Source: Anas platyrhynchos (lineage: Eukaryota; Chordata; Aves; Anseriformes; Anatidae). From it: a DNA stretch of 64,000 bases. Each line of letters begins with the position of its first letter. The first letter of the stretch is position 1. The stretch covers positions 31,555,001 to 31,619,000 of the forward strand of contig NC_092589.1 of the NCBI RefSeq assembly GCF_047663525.1, read 5' to 3'. This document shows, piece by piece, positions 1 to 13,500 of this stretch. Both the position numbers and the translations under genes were made by a program. The notes under the pieces were generated by a model. The model worked only from the letters and a program-made list of their open reading frames with translations, had not been told where the DNA came from and did not search any database.

Positions 1-1432
1 TACTTATTTTTTTATCACAGGTCATAATTATGTAATTACCATCATCATGACAGTCCACCAAAGCATCACTTATTGCATTTCATCTCATATGTTCAATAAT
101 GATATAAAAGAAATCAATGAAAGAACCATGGCCAGTATCCAATTTACAATTATTGTTAAATAGAGGGCAACAACACTCGGAAACATTCTTGCAAGCTGTG
201 ACTCAGTTCAAAGCAGTTAAGTAATGATCGTCTGATAATCAGCCTTACCTTCAGCTGTACAGATTCTCTAAACCAGTTAACACAGAGCATTTCATCTGGC
301 AAAGTGCAGGCTGAACCAGAGTGCCACAGCAAGACAGTAAAACAGTTTGAGTGGAGACTAAGCAGTGCATGCTTTGGCTTGTTTGTTGTTTTTCTTCCAA
401 GAGTGAGTATAGTTCATTCTGAGTGTTTTTGACGGGAAAATTGAAACTTCGCACTGCAGTCCAATCAACAATAAAAAATCCGGATGAAAAAACACTTATG
501 ATTATATTGCATCTGATCCTTTCATCCCAAGCAAAAAAAGATTCCACTAGTGTGCTAGCAGACCAAAAAATCATATTGCATTTTATTTTTTTCTAAAAGA
601 GGCTCTTCCTCTTCTTTAAATCCAAAGAAAAACATCTAAGAGTTTGATTTTTTTCATAACAAAGCATTAAGACTACTGAAATGTGCTTGAGTTGAGAAAT
701 CATGCTACAATTTAGCAACTAGAAATCAAACAGCTCGATTAAGTTAAAACTATGAGCATTCTCCGTATACTTCTACTACAACTGTTTAACTCAAACTTTC
801 TGAAGTTAAAGATATAAAATATGTACAAGAAAACACAAAAATATTTATTTAGTAAACAAACATTGTGTATCATGGAAATGAATTTCATGTACTTTAACAT
901 GTAGCATTTTAGAACAGATGATCCACATGACTCCCGATAAGAGTTTGTGGGACATGCTACTGCCATAAACATGTCCCATTAGCATATATTACTGAATGGC
1001 AAAACAGATTGCTAATATATCTAGAAATATAAGACACTTTACAAAAAAATTCCAGGATGACGAATGACACTATATGCTCTTTATCACCATTGAAAAATTA
1101 CTTGAGTTAATTAATTCAATTGTTTTTTTAAATTGTTTGTGTGTTTTTTTTAATGCAACATTACTTATTTATTTTCCAAGAACTTTAACATGACAATATA
1201 AAATGGAAAAGAAGAACCCCCATCTGGCTGCTGCTTTTATTTTGAAGTGTTATACATGTATAAAACCTACACTTTTTCTTAAATGGTGACTGAACAGAAA
1301 AAAATAGTTTGATTTTGCTTTGCTATATATCACATTCTGGATGCATCTACTGAACTGCTGCTCAAAAATAAATCAAGAACACAATGAAAGGATAATTTAT
1401 GAGTTGTCAAGCAATCACATTTTAACACTTAC
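1..1432 (-). other. SMYD3: SMYD3 intron 5 (partial)
   Basis: AT-rich intronic sequence running off the left edge. I see no exon, RNA gene or recognisable repeat. The open frames at 251-574 and 739-972 show no family resemblance and no convincing splice context. Confidence 0.8.
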
Positions 1433-1569
1433 TTTTGTGAAGATCTGAAAAAAGTCAATTGCAGCTGGCAAGTGAGACGCATCCTGGATCTCTGCTTTCA
1501 GATACAGTTGCAAGGTGTGCGCAAGGTGCCTGAGGCCATCTTTCATTTCTTCACTTAGTTGTTCAGTAT
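1433..1569 (-). CDS. SMYD3: SMYD3 coding exon 5
   Basis: A 137-nt exon that completes N133 and encodes 45 more residues. It contains [15 protein letters not shown] and [17 protein letters not shown] and ends QIFTK in phase 0 at donor GTAAGTGT. It is the clearest SMYD3-specific match in the gene. It is the last SMYD3 exon in the window; nothing resembling the following NHSC-containing exon is seen between 1 and 1432. Confidence 0.94.
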
Positions 1570-4500
1570 CTTAAGGGGACAGGAAAAAAAGTACACCAAG
1601 GCATAAACAGAACCTTTCGCCAACATCTTGAAAATGTACAATGGCAGCTATATAGTCTAGACATTTCCAGTCTCAGAATTAATCTTGACAGAGGGCAATT
1701 TTGACAGAGGGCAAACATTTGTCTTTTTTTCCTGACAACTACCTATCAACACAAAGAAGAGTTTATCATGTTGCTATTACCAAATTGCATAAATTCAATG
1801 GTGAGTTAAAGATCAAAAGCCAAAAGATAAAGCAGATGTGTAAGCAGATGTAAGACATTAGGTACAAAAAATAGGCATCTAGGGGTTTATAATGTTAAGA
1901 ATGAATTTGAAAGGTTATGCAGCAGCTCTTTCCTCCTTGCAGAAGTGCACATTTTTATACTGTATTCTTCCCAGAGGTGTCAAACACTTTATGCCAGCAG
2001 ATAAAAAGGGAGAGTACTTTTGAGACAAACAGAGTTTCATACACAGCAGCAGCTGCTAAACAGAATTGATATGAAGGAATATTAAGCAAATACCACTCCT
2101 ATATTAAAGCACCATTATTTATGCTTCACAGATAGGAATCCTGGAATCCTGAAGTAAAAAAAAACAGTGCCTTATTTTCTAATGAAGTGATCATCCATGC
2201 ATCAGATCAGTGATAACATGGAAAGTGAAACTCAGCTGTCCTCATAAGTTCAGTGCCTCACCAACACGGTTCACATTTCCTTTTTTCTGCCAGTGAGCAC
2301 AAAAGACCTAACTGGAGAATGGACAATGCACAGATTCAAGCATCAATCATAACAAAAGTCTAAGTAGATAATTATGCACTGAGAATCAACTTCATCTCTG
2401 TATAACAGTGATTTACATATATATATTATTTTTTTAAATATATATCTTTATTGGGAACAGAAATAACCTTTCACTAAGAAAGGTTCTTCCCTGTGCTTTA
2501 GATGCAAGCTTTCTGGCATACTGGAAGAACAATTCAAGATCCTCTCTAGAGCTAACTCCTAATTACTCATTTTAAAAAAGGATGCAATTAAAGCAGACGT
2601 CCCTAGGCTTGGTAAACATCTAGCTAGTGTTTGTGATTCTTTGGCTTCTGTGTGCCACCCCACCCAGCATTCCTGCACTTGAAGGTACAGGGTATTTTGT
2701 CTCAGGACAGGTGAGCTCTCCCAGAGTGCTCAGATTCAGCTCCTCAGAAAGTTCACATCACTCATCACACAAAAAGCAGACAGATGCTCCTTGTTAAGTG
2801 GCACAAAGGCTATGTAACTAAAGGATTTGCTTTTTTATAGCTATACAACTATATAATGCACATTTTGAAACGTATTATGACAAAGACAGGCATGATTTGC
2901 TTTACTATTGGCAAAAAAAAAGCACCTCTAGAGTGGAGAATGGAAGTCTTCTAGGTAGAATGCAGTTTAGGACAGATGTGAACAAGAAATATTGAATCCA
3001 ACTAGAACTTCCGGGAGAATTTTGAGAGACAGGAGCAGAAAACAATTATTCAAATTGGACTCCATCCAGGACATCAGAGCTAATGATCCCCACAAAAAGT
3101 GCCACAGGACCTTTAACGGCAAATGATCAAGACCTGGTTTTCACAACACATCATGAAACCAAGGCCAAAAAAAAAAAAAAAAAAAAAAAGAATACAAAAT
3201 TTGTTAATGTTTTCATTTTGTTTTTCTAAGAAACATTTTTTTGCTGTCAGAACCATGGTATGGGAAAAAAAAATGCTATAAAAGGCTTGTGGAATGGTTT
3301 CTAACTGAGGCATGGGCATTTAATTATGCATCCCTGATACTGATACAAGTGAACTAGCAAAAAATCTGCCCATACTACTCTACACAAACACTTTCCTGCA
3401 TACTGAAACTAGTTAAGCATAAGCCAAGTTGATTTCTGAATCATCTTAACACACAGCAAGTCAGTGAAACCATGCAAGTAACAAAACATTGTATAATAAA
3501 ACCGAACCAGCACTTAACCTCCTACTTAATCAGCACTTCAGAAAGCAATGAATTTGAAGGAACTATGGAGTGGGGAATAAAGCTTTATAAAGGGCTATGT
3601 GCTGCCAAATGTTCCTCATTTGTTTGCTTTTAATAGATGTGTTACACATTTCACCAGATATTGAATCCCTAAGTGTGTAAAACATCATAAAAACTGAATA
3701 AAAGCATATAGGTCACCCACACTGAAAATCAACCAACCATATAAAGTAACACTTAAAAAGTAGTATTGTCAAGTAGACATACATGTAGATAGTGTAGTGA
3801 CAATTTTTGTATATTTGGGATTTTAAAAACAACAAAAATGTGAATCAATTAGAATTCTACCCATAATATTTATGATAGCGTTGAAACAATCTTGTATTAT
3901 ACAGATGCTTCCCGAGAAGTTGCTTGCTTGAGATCACCACCTGTATTTCCAGTTCATATGATTTCCTTCAATGAAATATTTTTTCCTTTATACTTAGATC
4001 TCTAATGAAAAAAACTTCTGTGACTTTCATATGCATTCTACCAATAACAAAGGAAAGTAAATCCCAAATTATCATCAACAACCTGTAAATAGTGCAGTAA
4101 ATAGGAAGCTTGCTGAAGATACAGTGGCAGCAAATAGCACTACAGTGACTCCAGGCTGTGACACCATGCTACAATATTCTTTTGGACTTTGCTTTTCATT
4201 CTAAAAGCAAAACTGTTGAGACATTATTTTCACTATATCAAGGTAGCTGTGAAATCAGCAAAAGTGGTTAGCCAAAAACTTTGCATGAGATTATGCAAGT
4301 GTCATTATCCATTTGCACTATATTCTGTGAAGTACCAGCTTTGGTTATTGAGGAGTCACAAACACTTTGGAGTTAAGAAGATCACAAACAAATTGTTATT
4401 AAAGCTCTTAAGTAAACGCAGATGAAACAGTAGATGTGGGTCTCTCATTTGCTTCCTTGTAAAATAAGGTTAGGGAACAGCTCATTCAGTAACGGTGAGA

Positions 4501-7500
4501 GCGCCCATCTGACCTGTATCACAGGCTGTAGCAGCATTGCCTTTAGAATGAGGATTGAAGAGAAGCTTCTAGACATGTTTACAGATTTTTGTACCATCTC
4601 TCCATTGCAGCTCACGCCTTCTCTCCAGACATGTATCACACCATTCCCCTTGCCTCCAGCCAAGTCAAAGGAAGTTGAGAGCACCTCCTCAGCTGTACTA
4701 TTAAAACCTCAGTTTTTATGCAATTACCAATTACACAAAAATCTGCACTACAGAAATTGCCATATAATTATTAGTATTTAATTTTTAAAGGAAACCTCTT
4801 ACCCCAATTCTTCCTCTACCACTGCCCAACCAGCCATTGGCAAGACATAGCACCAAAAAGAGTTGTTTTTTGTTGTTGTTGTTGTTGTTTTGTTTTTGTT
4901 TTTTTTCTGGATCTCAGCTGTGTTATGGGGTATAGAAGTCAGTAGTCATCTTTTAACGTCATTGGAACACCTGGAAAAGCTGCTCTTAAATCAGATGCTT
5001 ATCTAATTCCAAAAAAAAATGTATTATAGAATTTTAGAATATCCATGGCAGAAAATGCTGTTTTGTTTTGTTTTAATTGAAATGCAATCCCTTTATCCTG
5101 ATCAATTTGTTGCCTTAAGGTCTTTTCTCCTTGCAATTTAGGAGAAGACAACAGAATATTACGATCTAAAGAAATAAAACTTCTTAGTAGTTACTGCATT
5201 TTTCCAGTTTATGGTATTTATTTATTGCTATTTAACTATATCAATATTTCAAGCTGTTTTAAATCCAAACCTCTGAATTACATTAAAAATTGATATAATC
5301 AAAAAGTTCACGCTACCATCTACAAAATCCCTTTAAACAAGACAGAAGATCGAACTAAGGATGTATTTCTTCCCCTGCATGTCTTCAAACTTCTAGGTAC
5401 TGCAATGTCTGGAAAAAGTGTTTTCTAGTTCAACAACAGCTCTGCTAAGAGATTGTGATGAACCTCTTTTCCTGTCCCAGCAGCTGAAACTTGTTAAACC
5501 ACAGATATCTGCAAAATTTTATTTTATTTATATTTTTATCTGCGTAAGATATCTGCGCAATTTCATCTTTTTTTTCCTCCACTGAAGTCATGAGCAAGAC
5601 AGACACATCCCTTGTAAGTTTTAAATATCTTTCCTTTTTCTGGAACTTATTTTGAAGCTTTATATACTAACCCATAAATATTGAAAAACTAAAACCTTAT
5701 TATAAAAAAGGTATGTTGAAAATATATGTAAAAAAACGGACATTTGGTAAATTTTAAAAACCAAACCAGCAAAATATATACGATAAAATAAGGAGAAATA
5801 TTAAAGCCAAATAATGTGGAAGAAATCTTGCTTGCGCAAGACATGCATGTTTTTTCCATTGATCTTTGAACAATGTATTCATCCCCACAAAGGTTTAAGC
5901 AGGTGCAGTTTTGTCTTTCACAGAATCACAGAATTGTCTAGGTTGGAAGAGACCTCAAGATCATCGAGTCCAACCTCTGACCTAACACTAACAGTCCCCA
6001 CTAAACCATATCCCTAAGCTCTACATCTAAATGTCTTTTAAAGGCCTCCAGGGATGGTGACTCCACCACCTCCCTGGGCAACTCGTTCCAATGTCTAACA
6101 ACCCTTTGGGTAAAGTTCTTCCTAACATCCAACCTAAAACTCCCTGGCGCAACTTAAGCCCATTCCCCCTCGTCCTGTCACCAGGCACGTGGGAGAACAG
6201 GTCAACCCCCACCTCACTACAGCCTCCTTTAAGGTACCTGTAGAGAGTGATAAGGTCGCCCCTGAGCCTCCTCTTCTCCAGGCTGAACAATCCCAGCTCC
6301 TTCAGCCGCTCCTCGTAGGACTTGTTCTCCAGGCCCCTCACCAGCTTCATCGCCCTTCTCTGGACTCGCTCGAGCACCTCCACGTCCTTCTTGTAGTGAG
6401 GGGCCCAAAACTGAACACAGTACTCGAGGTGCGGCCTCACCAGAGCCGAGTACAGGGGGACGATCACCTCCCTAGCCCTGCTGGTCACACTGCTTCTTAT
6501 GCAAGCCAGGATGCCGTTGGCCTTCTTGGCCACCTGAGCACACTGCTGGCTCATATTCAGCCGACTATCAACTATCACTCCCTGGTCCTTCTCTGCCTGG
6601 CAGCTTTCCAACCATTCCCCTCCCAGCCTGTAGCTCTCCTTTGATTCTGTTTTTCATGCCATGTTCTATTATACTACAGTAGCAGACTTTCAGAAGGCAA
6701 GGTGCAATAAGATAGGCTCGCCATTCTGTAAAACAGAATTTGGAATCATTTCCTGCTATATGGTTGGCAATTACTTACTTGACTGAAGATCTGAAAAAGA
6801 GTAGAGTCTCTCAGAAATGCATACTGATTGTCTAAGCTGTAGGGAAAAACAGATAATTAACACTTACACAGCATGTTTTATCTTGAAAACATTCTACAAA
6901 TTGATTATTCAATGTGATATGCCTGTAAGATAATTAGATAAGGGTAACAGCATCAACATAAATCTGGTCAATCCATGCTTTCTGTAAACTACCATAAAAA
7001 TACTTTTTTTTTTTTTTTGGTGTTACGACACTTTCTACTAATATATTTTCTTGACTTTGGCAGCTTACCCCTAGTAATTTACTTTGGCCTTTCACACTAT
7101 AATTGAAAGCAATTTATGAGGTTAGCAATCTCAGATTTCATGAGACTATAATTAATGCATAGCATAGCTAGGTACATATTTGCCCTTTAAAAAACATGCA
7201 CACACTCCTCCCAACAACGTACAAATGAAGATATTAAAATCACATTTTATCATCTCAGACCACTACAAATGTGCACATTTTTATTCAAGGACAGCACCGT
7301 GGCAGGGTCAGAAAAAATAAATAAAAGAAAAAAGCGGTAAGTCCTTTTTGATTTACCATCCCAATCATAAGCCTAATTACCTAACTGAAAATTTAGTCCA
7401 CATAATTTAATCATATTGTTGGAATGTCAAACATCCTGGGCTTCCAAAAAAGTATAGAGAAAAAGAAATCAAATCAAGATTAAGAGAACTCAACAATAAA

Positions 7501-10500
7501 AGGATGGGATTGTGCCCCTAAAGAAAGGACTAGCTAACTGCATGCCTGTCCTTACTACCGATATAGAAGGAAAAAAAAAAGAAGAGGTTCCCACTGAAAT
7601 TAATGGAAGCACCAATATCTTCAAGAGTATGAGCCAAAAAAAAGTGTGTCCTTCTCTGCTTTCTTTCTAGACAGAAATAAGGTTAGGATGATACCATACT
7701 CACAGGCAGAAAACTTCACAAACAGACCTCTTAAATTTAAGACCTCTTAAACAGACATCTTAAAGTTAATTATGTCCATTTTAGTATCTCTTGATACTTT
7801 CAGCATTTCTGCAAGTTAATCGGTAGCCTTGTAATGCGATATGCAGCCCAATTTTGTTCAGCAATCCTAGTCACTTCGGCTTTCTAACTTTTAATTACAT
7901 TAAAAATGTAACGGGAAAAAAAGTATTTATCTGGAACTGTTACACTGAATACATCTAAAAAAACGTCACTTACTAGTTTAAAAACAATCCTGCCAGCAAG
8001 TCTGACGGAGTCTGGAGGAAAATTAGGCTTGATGCTCTTAAGACACTTGCACTCTTGCTTGTGGTCCAGCCAAGCTTCTTTCTTTTTTTTTTTAAGAAAG
8101 AGAAAGAAAAAAAAACGTTATTTTCCAAAACTTATACCCTGTTTTATGTACTTCTATATATGCACACACGAACTTATACAGGCACAGCAATAAGCATAGT
8201 CAGCCTGGCCTCTGGCCGGACCAGGGACACAGAACCAGAACAGCATCAAGGCCAATCGGGCCGGGGCAGGAACCCCCCCTCAGCTCCCACGGGCAGGAAG
8301 GAGGCAGCCCTTCCTCAGGTACTGACACCTACTGAATTAGCAGCTGCTACCACAGGCAACATCTCATGCTGACTGCCAAAAAACCAGCAGCACACATGCT
8401 GTACCAAAACAGCCTAAGACTGCAGCTATCACTCAATTGTAGAGAAGCACAGGCTGGATTATCTATTCAAAACACCTTCATCAAGCCATTACTTCCTTTA
8501 ACATAAGATTAATTGTGTACTAGACATTGGAGCTACAGTAGTGCAGGTCACACAAGAGGACTGCCATTTTGCTGCCCCAGAATTTTACTTTACTTTTAAC
8601 AACAATAAGAGTAGTAAAAACAAAAACATTCTCAAGTTCCCCATTCAGTTCTTGATCTATGCAATCCTTACTCTGTCTGTTGCATGCTACTCTCCAACAG
8701 CACAGTTCTTACCATACTTGTTCAAATACTATCTTCTTTAATGCATAAAAAGGAGGGTACTGAGAGAAGTGGCAAAGTGGCCAAGACGCTTTCCATCATT
8801 TATCAGCAGTCCTGGCTATCAAGGGAAGTCCCACTTGACTGGAGGCTAGCAAACATGATGCCCATCTACAAGAACGGCCAGAGGGTAGACTTGGGAAACT
8901 GTGGGCCTGTTAGTTTGACCTCAGGACCAGGGAAGCTCATGGAGCAGATTATCTTGAGAGTCATCACACAGCATTTGCAGGGCAAGCTGGTGGTCAGTCC
9001 CAGTCAGCATGGGTTAATGAAAGGCAGGTCCTGCTTGACGAACTTGATCTCCTTCTATGACAAAGTGACACGCTGGGTGGATGAGGGAAAGGCTGTGGAT
9101 GTGGTCTACCTTGACTTCAGTAAGGTTTTTAATACTGTTTCCCACAGCATTCTCCTCAAGAAACTGGCTGCTCTTGGTTTGGACTAGCATACGCTTTGTT
9201 GTGTTAGAAACTGGCTGGGTAGCTGGGCCCAAAGAGTCGTGGTAAATGGAGTCAAATCCAGTTGGAGGCCGGTCACTAGTGGTGTTCCCCAGGGCTCAAC
9301 ACTGGGGCCAGTCCTCTTTAATATCTTCATCGATGCTCTGGATGAGGGGATCGAGTGCACCCTCAGCAAGCTCACAGACAACACCAAGTTAGGTGCATGT
9401 GTCGATCTGCTCGAGTGTAGGAAGGCTCTGCAGGAGGATCTGGATAGGCTCAACCGATGGGCTGAGATCAACTGCATGAAGTTCAACAAGGCCAAATGCC
9501 AGGTCCTGCACCTGGGGCGCAATAACCCCAAACAGAGCTACAGGCTGGGAGATGAGTGGTTGGAGAGCTGCCAGGCAGAGAAGGACCTGGGAGTATTGGT
9601 TGACAGTCAGCTGAATATGAGCCAGCAGTGTGCTCAGGTGGTCAAGAAGGCCAACAGCATCCTGGCTTGTATGTGGCAGTGCAGCCAGCAGGGCTAGGGA
9701 AGTGATTGTCCCCCTGTACTCAGCTCTGGTGAGGCCACACCTCAAGTACTGTTTTGGGGCCTTTGCTACAAGAAGGACATCGAGGTGCTTGAGCGGGTCC
9801 AGAGAAGGGCGACAAAGCTGGTGAGGGGTCAGGAAAACAAGTCTAACAAGGTGAGACTGAGGTAGCTGGGCTTGTTCAGCCTGGAGAAGAGGAGGGTCAA
9901 CCTTATTGCTCTCTACAGGTACCTTAAAGGAGGCTGTAGCAAGGTGGGGGGTTGGACTATTCTCCCACATGCCCAGAAATAGGAAAATAGGGAATGGGCT
10001 GAAGTTGCACCAAGGGAGGTTTAGATTGAAAATTGGGAAGAACTTCTTTACTGAAAGGGTTTTTAGGCCTTGGAATGGGCTGCCCAGGGAAGTGGTTCAG
10101 TCACCATCCCTGGAGGTCTTTAAAAGATGTCTAGCTGTAGAGCTTAGTGATATGGACATGTTAGTATTAGGTCAGAGGTTGGATTAGGTCATCTTGGAGG
10201 TCTTTTTTAACCTAGATGATTCTGTGAATATGTAAAGATAATGTTAAAACTGTACAGAAACCTAGAAGAAATACCTCTAATTTTGTTTCCATGTTCCCCC
10301 TATACAATTTTCTTTACCTTTGTGCAACATGCTCATTTGTGCAATGATAGCATCAGCAGCTTAAATTGATATCCCCATTCAAGCTGAGTTTTTAATTCAG
10401 TAAGTAAATGGGCTCTGATTCTCATTTTATTGTGGCAAGAAGAGATGGAGCTGTGCGTTCCTCAAGACTGGAGATAACTAGAAAGGAGGCTAAAACTCCC

Positions 10501-13500
10501 TGAGCTATCCCAGTTCTGATGCAGCTGCTCTAAAGCAACGATCAAGTTCCCCATGCCGAAAAAAAAACACTCCCAAAGCCACCTGACCTGGTTAGGCATT
10601 AACATCCACTGTTGGCAGGACCAGTGATGATATGTCCAGAGCTCAGAGACCAGGAATGGTTGCAGTAACCAAAATTGACCAAAATAGAAGGAACCAAAGA
10701 GGATATAGCTGCATGTACTACTTGGACCTGATTTTTTTTAATTCATGGATCACTTTTATCAGAATGGCTTACAATGAGTAACATTGTCAGAGCAGAGAAG
10801 GAATGACAAGGTTAGGGAAGGCAAAGCTGCTATATATTGAAATGTGTCTCCCCCCCCAAGTCTGTGCAGAAGAGCAACAAGGAGTTTCTAGGAAAAAGAA
10901 ACTCATGCTGGAATACAGAGTCAATGTCTGATCATCTTTTTATTTTCTGCCTTCTGTCTTTCCAAGCTCAAAATTCTGTTTATACTTTAAAAAACGTCTT
11001 CAAGACCATCTTATGTAAAGACTTACTATGTTAATATTTAATACATATATTTGTAGTATAGGTTTGAAGACACTGAGCTTTTTTTTTTAATACCTTTTTA
11101 AAAGCAAATTGGAAAAATAGGACACAGCAAACAATTGTTAAGGTGACAATAACTCTGAATAACCAAAAGCTTGTGAAGGTGACATTTTCTCACAGACATG
11201 CATTAAGAAAAAAAAACTCAAAACACCAGCTTTTGTAAGGTAACTGCCACATGGAAAATAATAAAATATCTACTACAAAGCAATTATACATTCAGCAATA
11301 AAAAAGAGGGAACAACAGTGAAATGTACAAGTCCACATCACACCTGTAGACACTGACATTCCAGTTATAAAGATTACAAAGCCTATCATGCAATATAATG
11401 CAATATATTTTTTTAAGCTGTATTGAAGCAGGGTAATTGTTTCAGGTAACCAGACCAGCACCAGTAGCATTGTTCTGTTTCATTGTGGGTTCTCCCTCCG
11501 CCTTTGGCTTACACATAATAAATAAATTGTAATTTTTATTTCCTTCAGATACATAAGAGATTTCTGATTTCATTTCCTTTACCCATAACTCTACAAGGGG
11601 AAAAAAATGACATCAAGAAGGCATTAATCCAAAAACAGTTAGTGCTGCACACTGTCTGACAAATAAAAGCTAAGTATCTACCGGTGAATAGAATTACTCT
11701 TGTCTAGAAGAAACAAGGTCATGCTTGTAAATGTCCAGACGTCATTCTCTGTAATATAATTATATTGGCATTTTTATACCACTTAAACTAAAATTGTTCT
11801 TTGGAACAAGCCTCTATCTGTCATTTTTTTTCCTTACATAAATACTGCACAGAATTTCAAGTATGCTAAAGGTGACATTAAAATGATTAATAGCATACCC
11901 AACCAATAAAGCCCTAATGAGACAAAATATGCAGTACCACACAGCATAATATGTCACGTTTCTTGGAGATGCATTTCCCTATGAGAACAATGGTTATACC
12001 AGATGCTTTCTTCTAAGCAGTGTTTGGCTGCAACTGATGCCAAGAAGGAATCATATTCATCTGCAGGAAGCCTGCTGGAACAGGGACTGCCACTCACTTC
12101 TTCCCTGCTGACTAGGGGGGAAGCTCCAAATACATCAGGTGTAATGAGTTGCAGCGCTATTCCTTCTCACTATCAATACAACAAGGATACAAATTACAGA
12201 ACTATATGGACTATGAAAACCTGTGATCCTGGAGAGACTTAGTTTTAAAGCTAGTCTCTAATGATAGTTACTGCTGGGTTTATGTTAGTCCCACGGTTCT
12301 CCACAGGAGGTTTTCTGAACTCTGCATGTTCTGGATTTCAGGCAGGGGTTTTACATCCCCAAAACAGCATGAGTGCAAATACTATCCTGCAGACCACCTG
12401 GTCTGGCCCTGCTCCCTCCCTGTCAGGGAAGTCCTTCCAGTTTTTCCAACATATATACCACCACCACCACCCTCCCCATCAAAAACAAACGCTCCCAGAA
12501 GGAAGCAAGCAAAGCAAACTGCAGGGAAGTACAGGGCAGTACCTGGCCGTCCTTCCACAGACTTCATTTCATTTAGAAACTAAAAAAGAAAATCCCTCCT
12601 AGGTCAGTGTCTCTCATTCAAGCCCAGTGTATCCCATCTGCAATTCCTCAGCCTTTACTCAACTGAGAAGGGACGAGAGCCCAAACTGCTCAGAACTTAC
12701 TGCAGTGTAGAGCTGCTTACTGGTGGCAGACTGAGAGCCTGCCTGGCCAAACCAATATGCAAACACCAGCACACAACCATGTGTCACTTAATGCAGCCCC
12801 AGCATCACCTCCTGCTGGCTCAGGGCACCGGCACAAACACCTCCATCTGCCCACAAGATCTTGCCTATCTTTCAGCTGACCTGTTTCGCCTTCACAGAGA
12901 TGCATGTCTGTTCTTGCACTGAGATATACTATCCCACCTCCAAATAGTCCCTAATCCTAGGAAAGACCCTAAGCCATTATTTACAAAATTAAGGTTTCCC
13001 CTCATCTCCTCTACAGCACCAAAAGAAAAGCGGAATGTTGCCTGCAGATTAATGCACTCATGGAAAGCAATTAAAGACTACATCTCATCCAAAAAAAAAA
13101 AAAAAAGTTGAATATTTTCCCATCGGGATGTAATGGCTATTTAAAAATGTCAGAATTTGTAGTTTCCAATGGATTGTTCAATTTTTACAAAGTGTCTTAT
13201 TATTGAAATGACTTCATAAAAAATATTTCATGATGGCATATTCTGAATTCTTCCTGAAGTGACTCCCCCACTTGTTGAGGATTTTCATTTACATCACTGG
13301 TCCCCAGTCTATGGGACACACCAAATTAATAAACACTGCCGGAGGAGATCACAACAGTGCTTATAAGGTGAAGCAGATGTGGTAACTATGTTTGGAGAGA
13401 CACAAAACATATCTAACACTGCTAGTAAATTAGGGAAAATAGGTATCAGCAGGTGGGAAAGGTGCTGCAGCAGAGAAGTGTCAAGAAGGGGCAAAAGTCA

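Larger units (their letters stand above)
1570..6778 (-). other. SMYD3: SMYD3 intron 4
   Basis: A 5.2-kb AT-rich intron. It contains a run of 23 A at 3167-3189, a TTG-rich simple repeat at about 4864-4907, and most of a CR1 insertion at 5919-6640. I recognise nothing else in it. Confidence 0.85.

Noticed and set aside
8055..8372. 105-codon plus-strand ORF
   Set aside because: Overlaps SMYD3 exon 3 antisense at its start and begins in a homopolymer tract.
9389..9970. 193-codon minus-strand ORF
   Set aside because: Antisense shadow of the CR1 reverse-transcriptase region.
12261..12602. Overlapping plus-strand ORFs at 12.3-12.6 kb
   Set aside because: Three plus frames and one minus frame are open together over a CCA-rich stretch, which indicates composition rather than coding.
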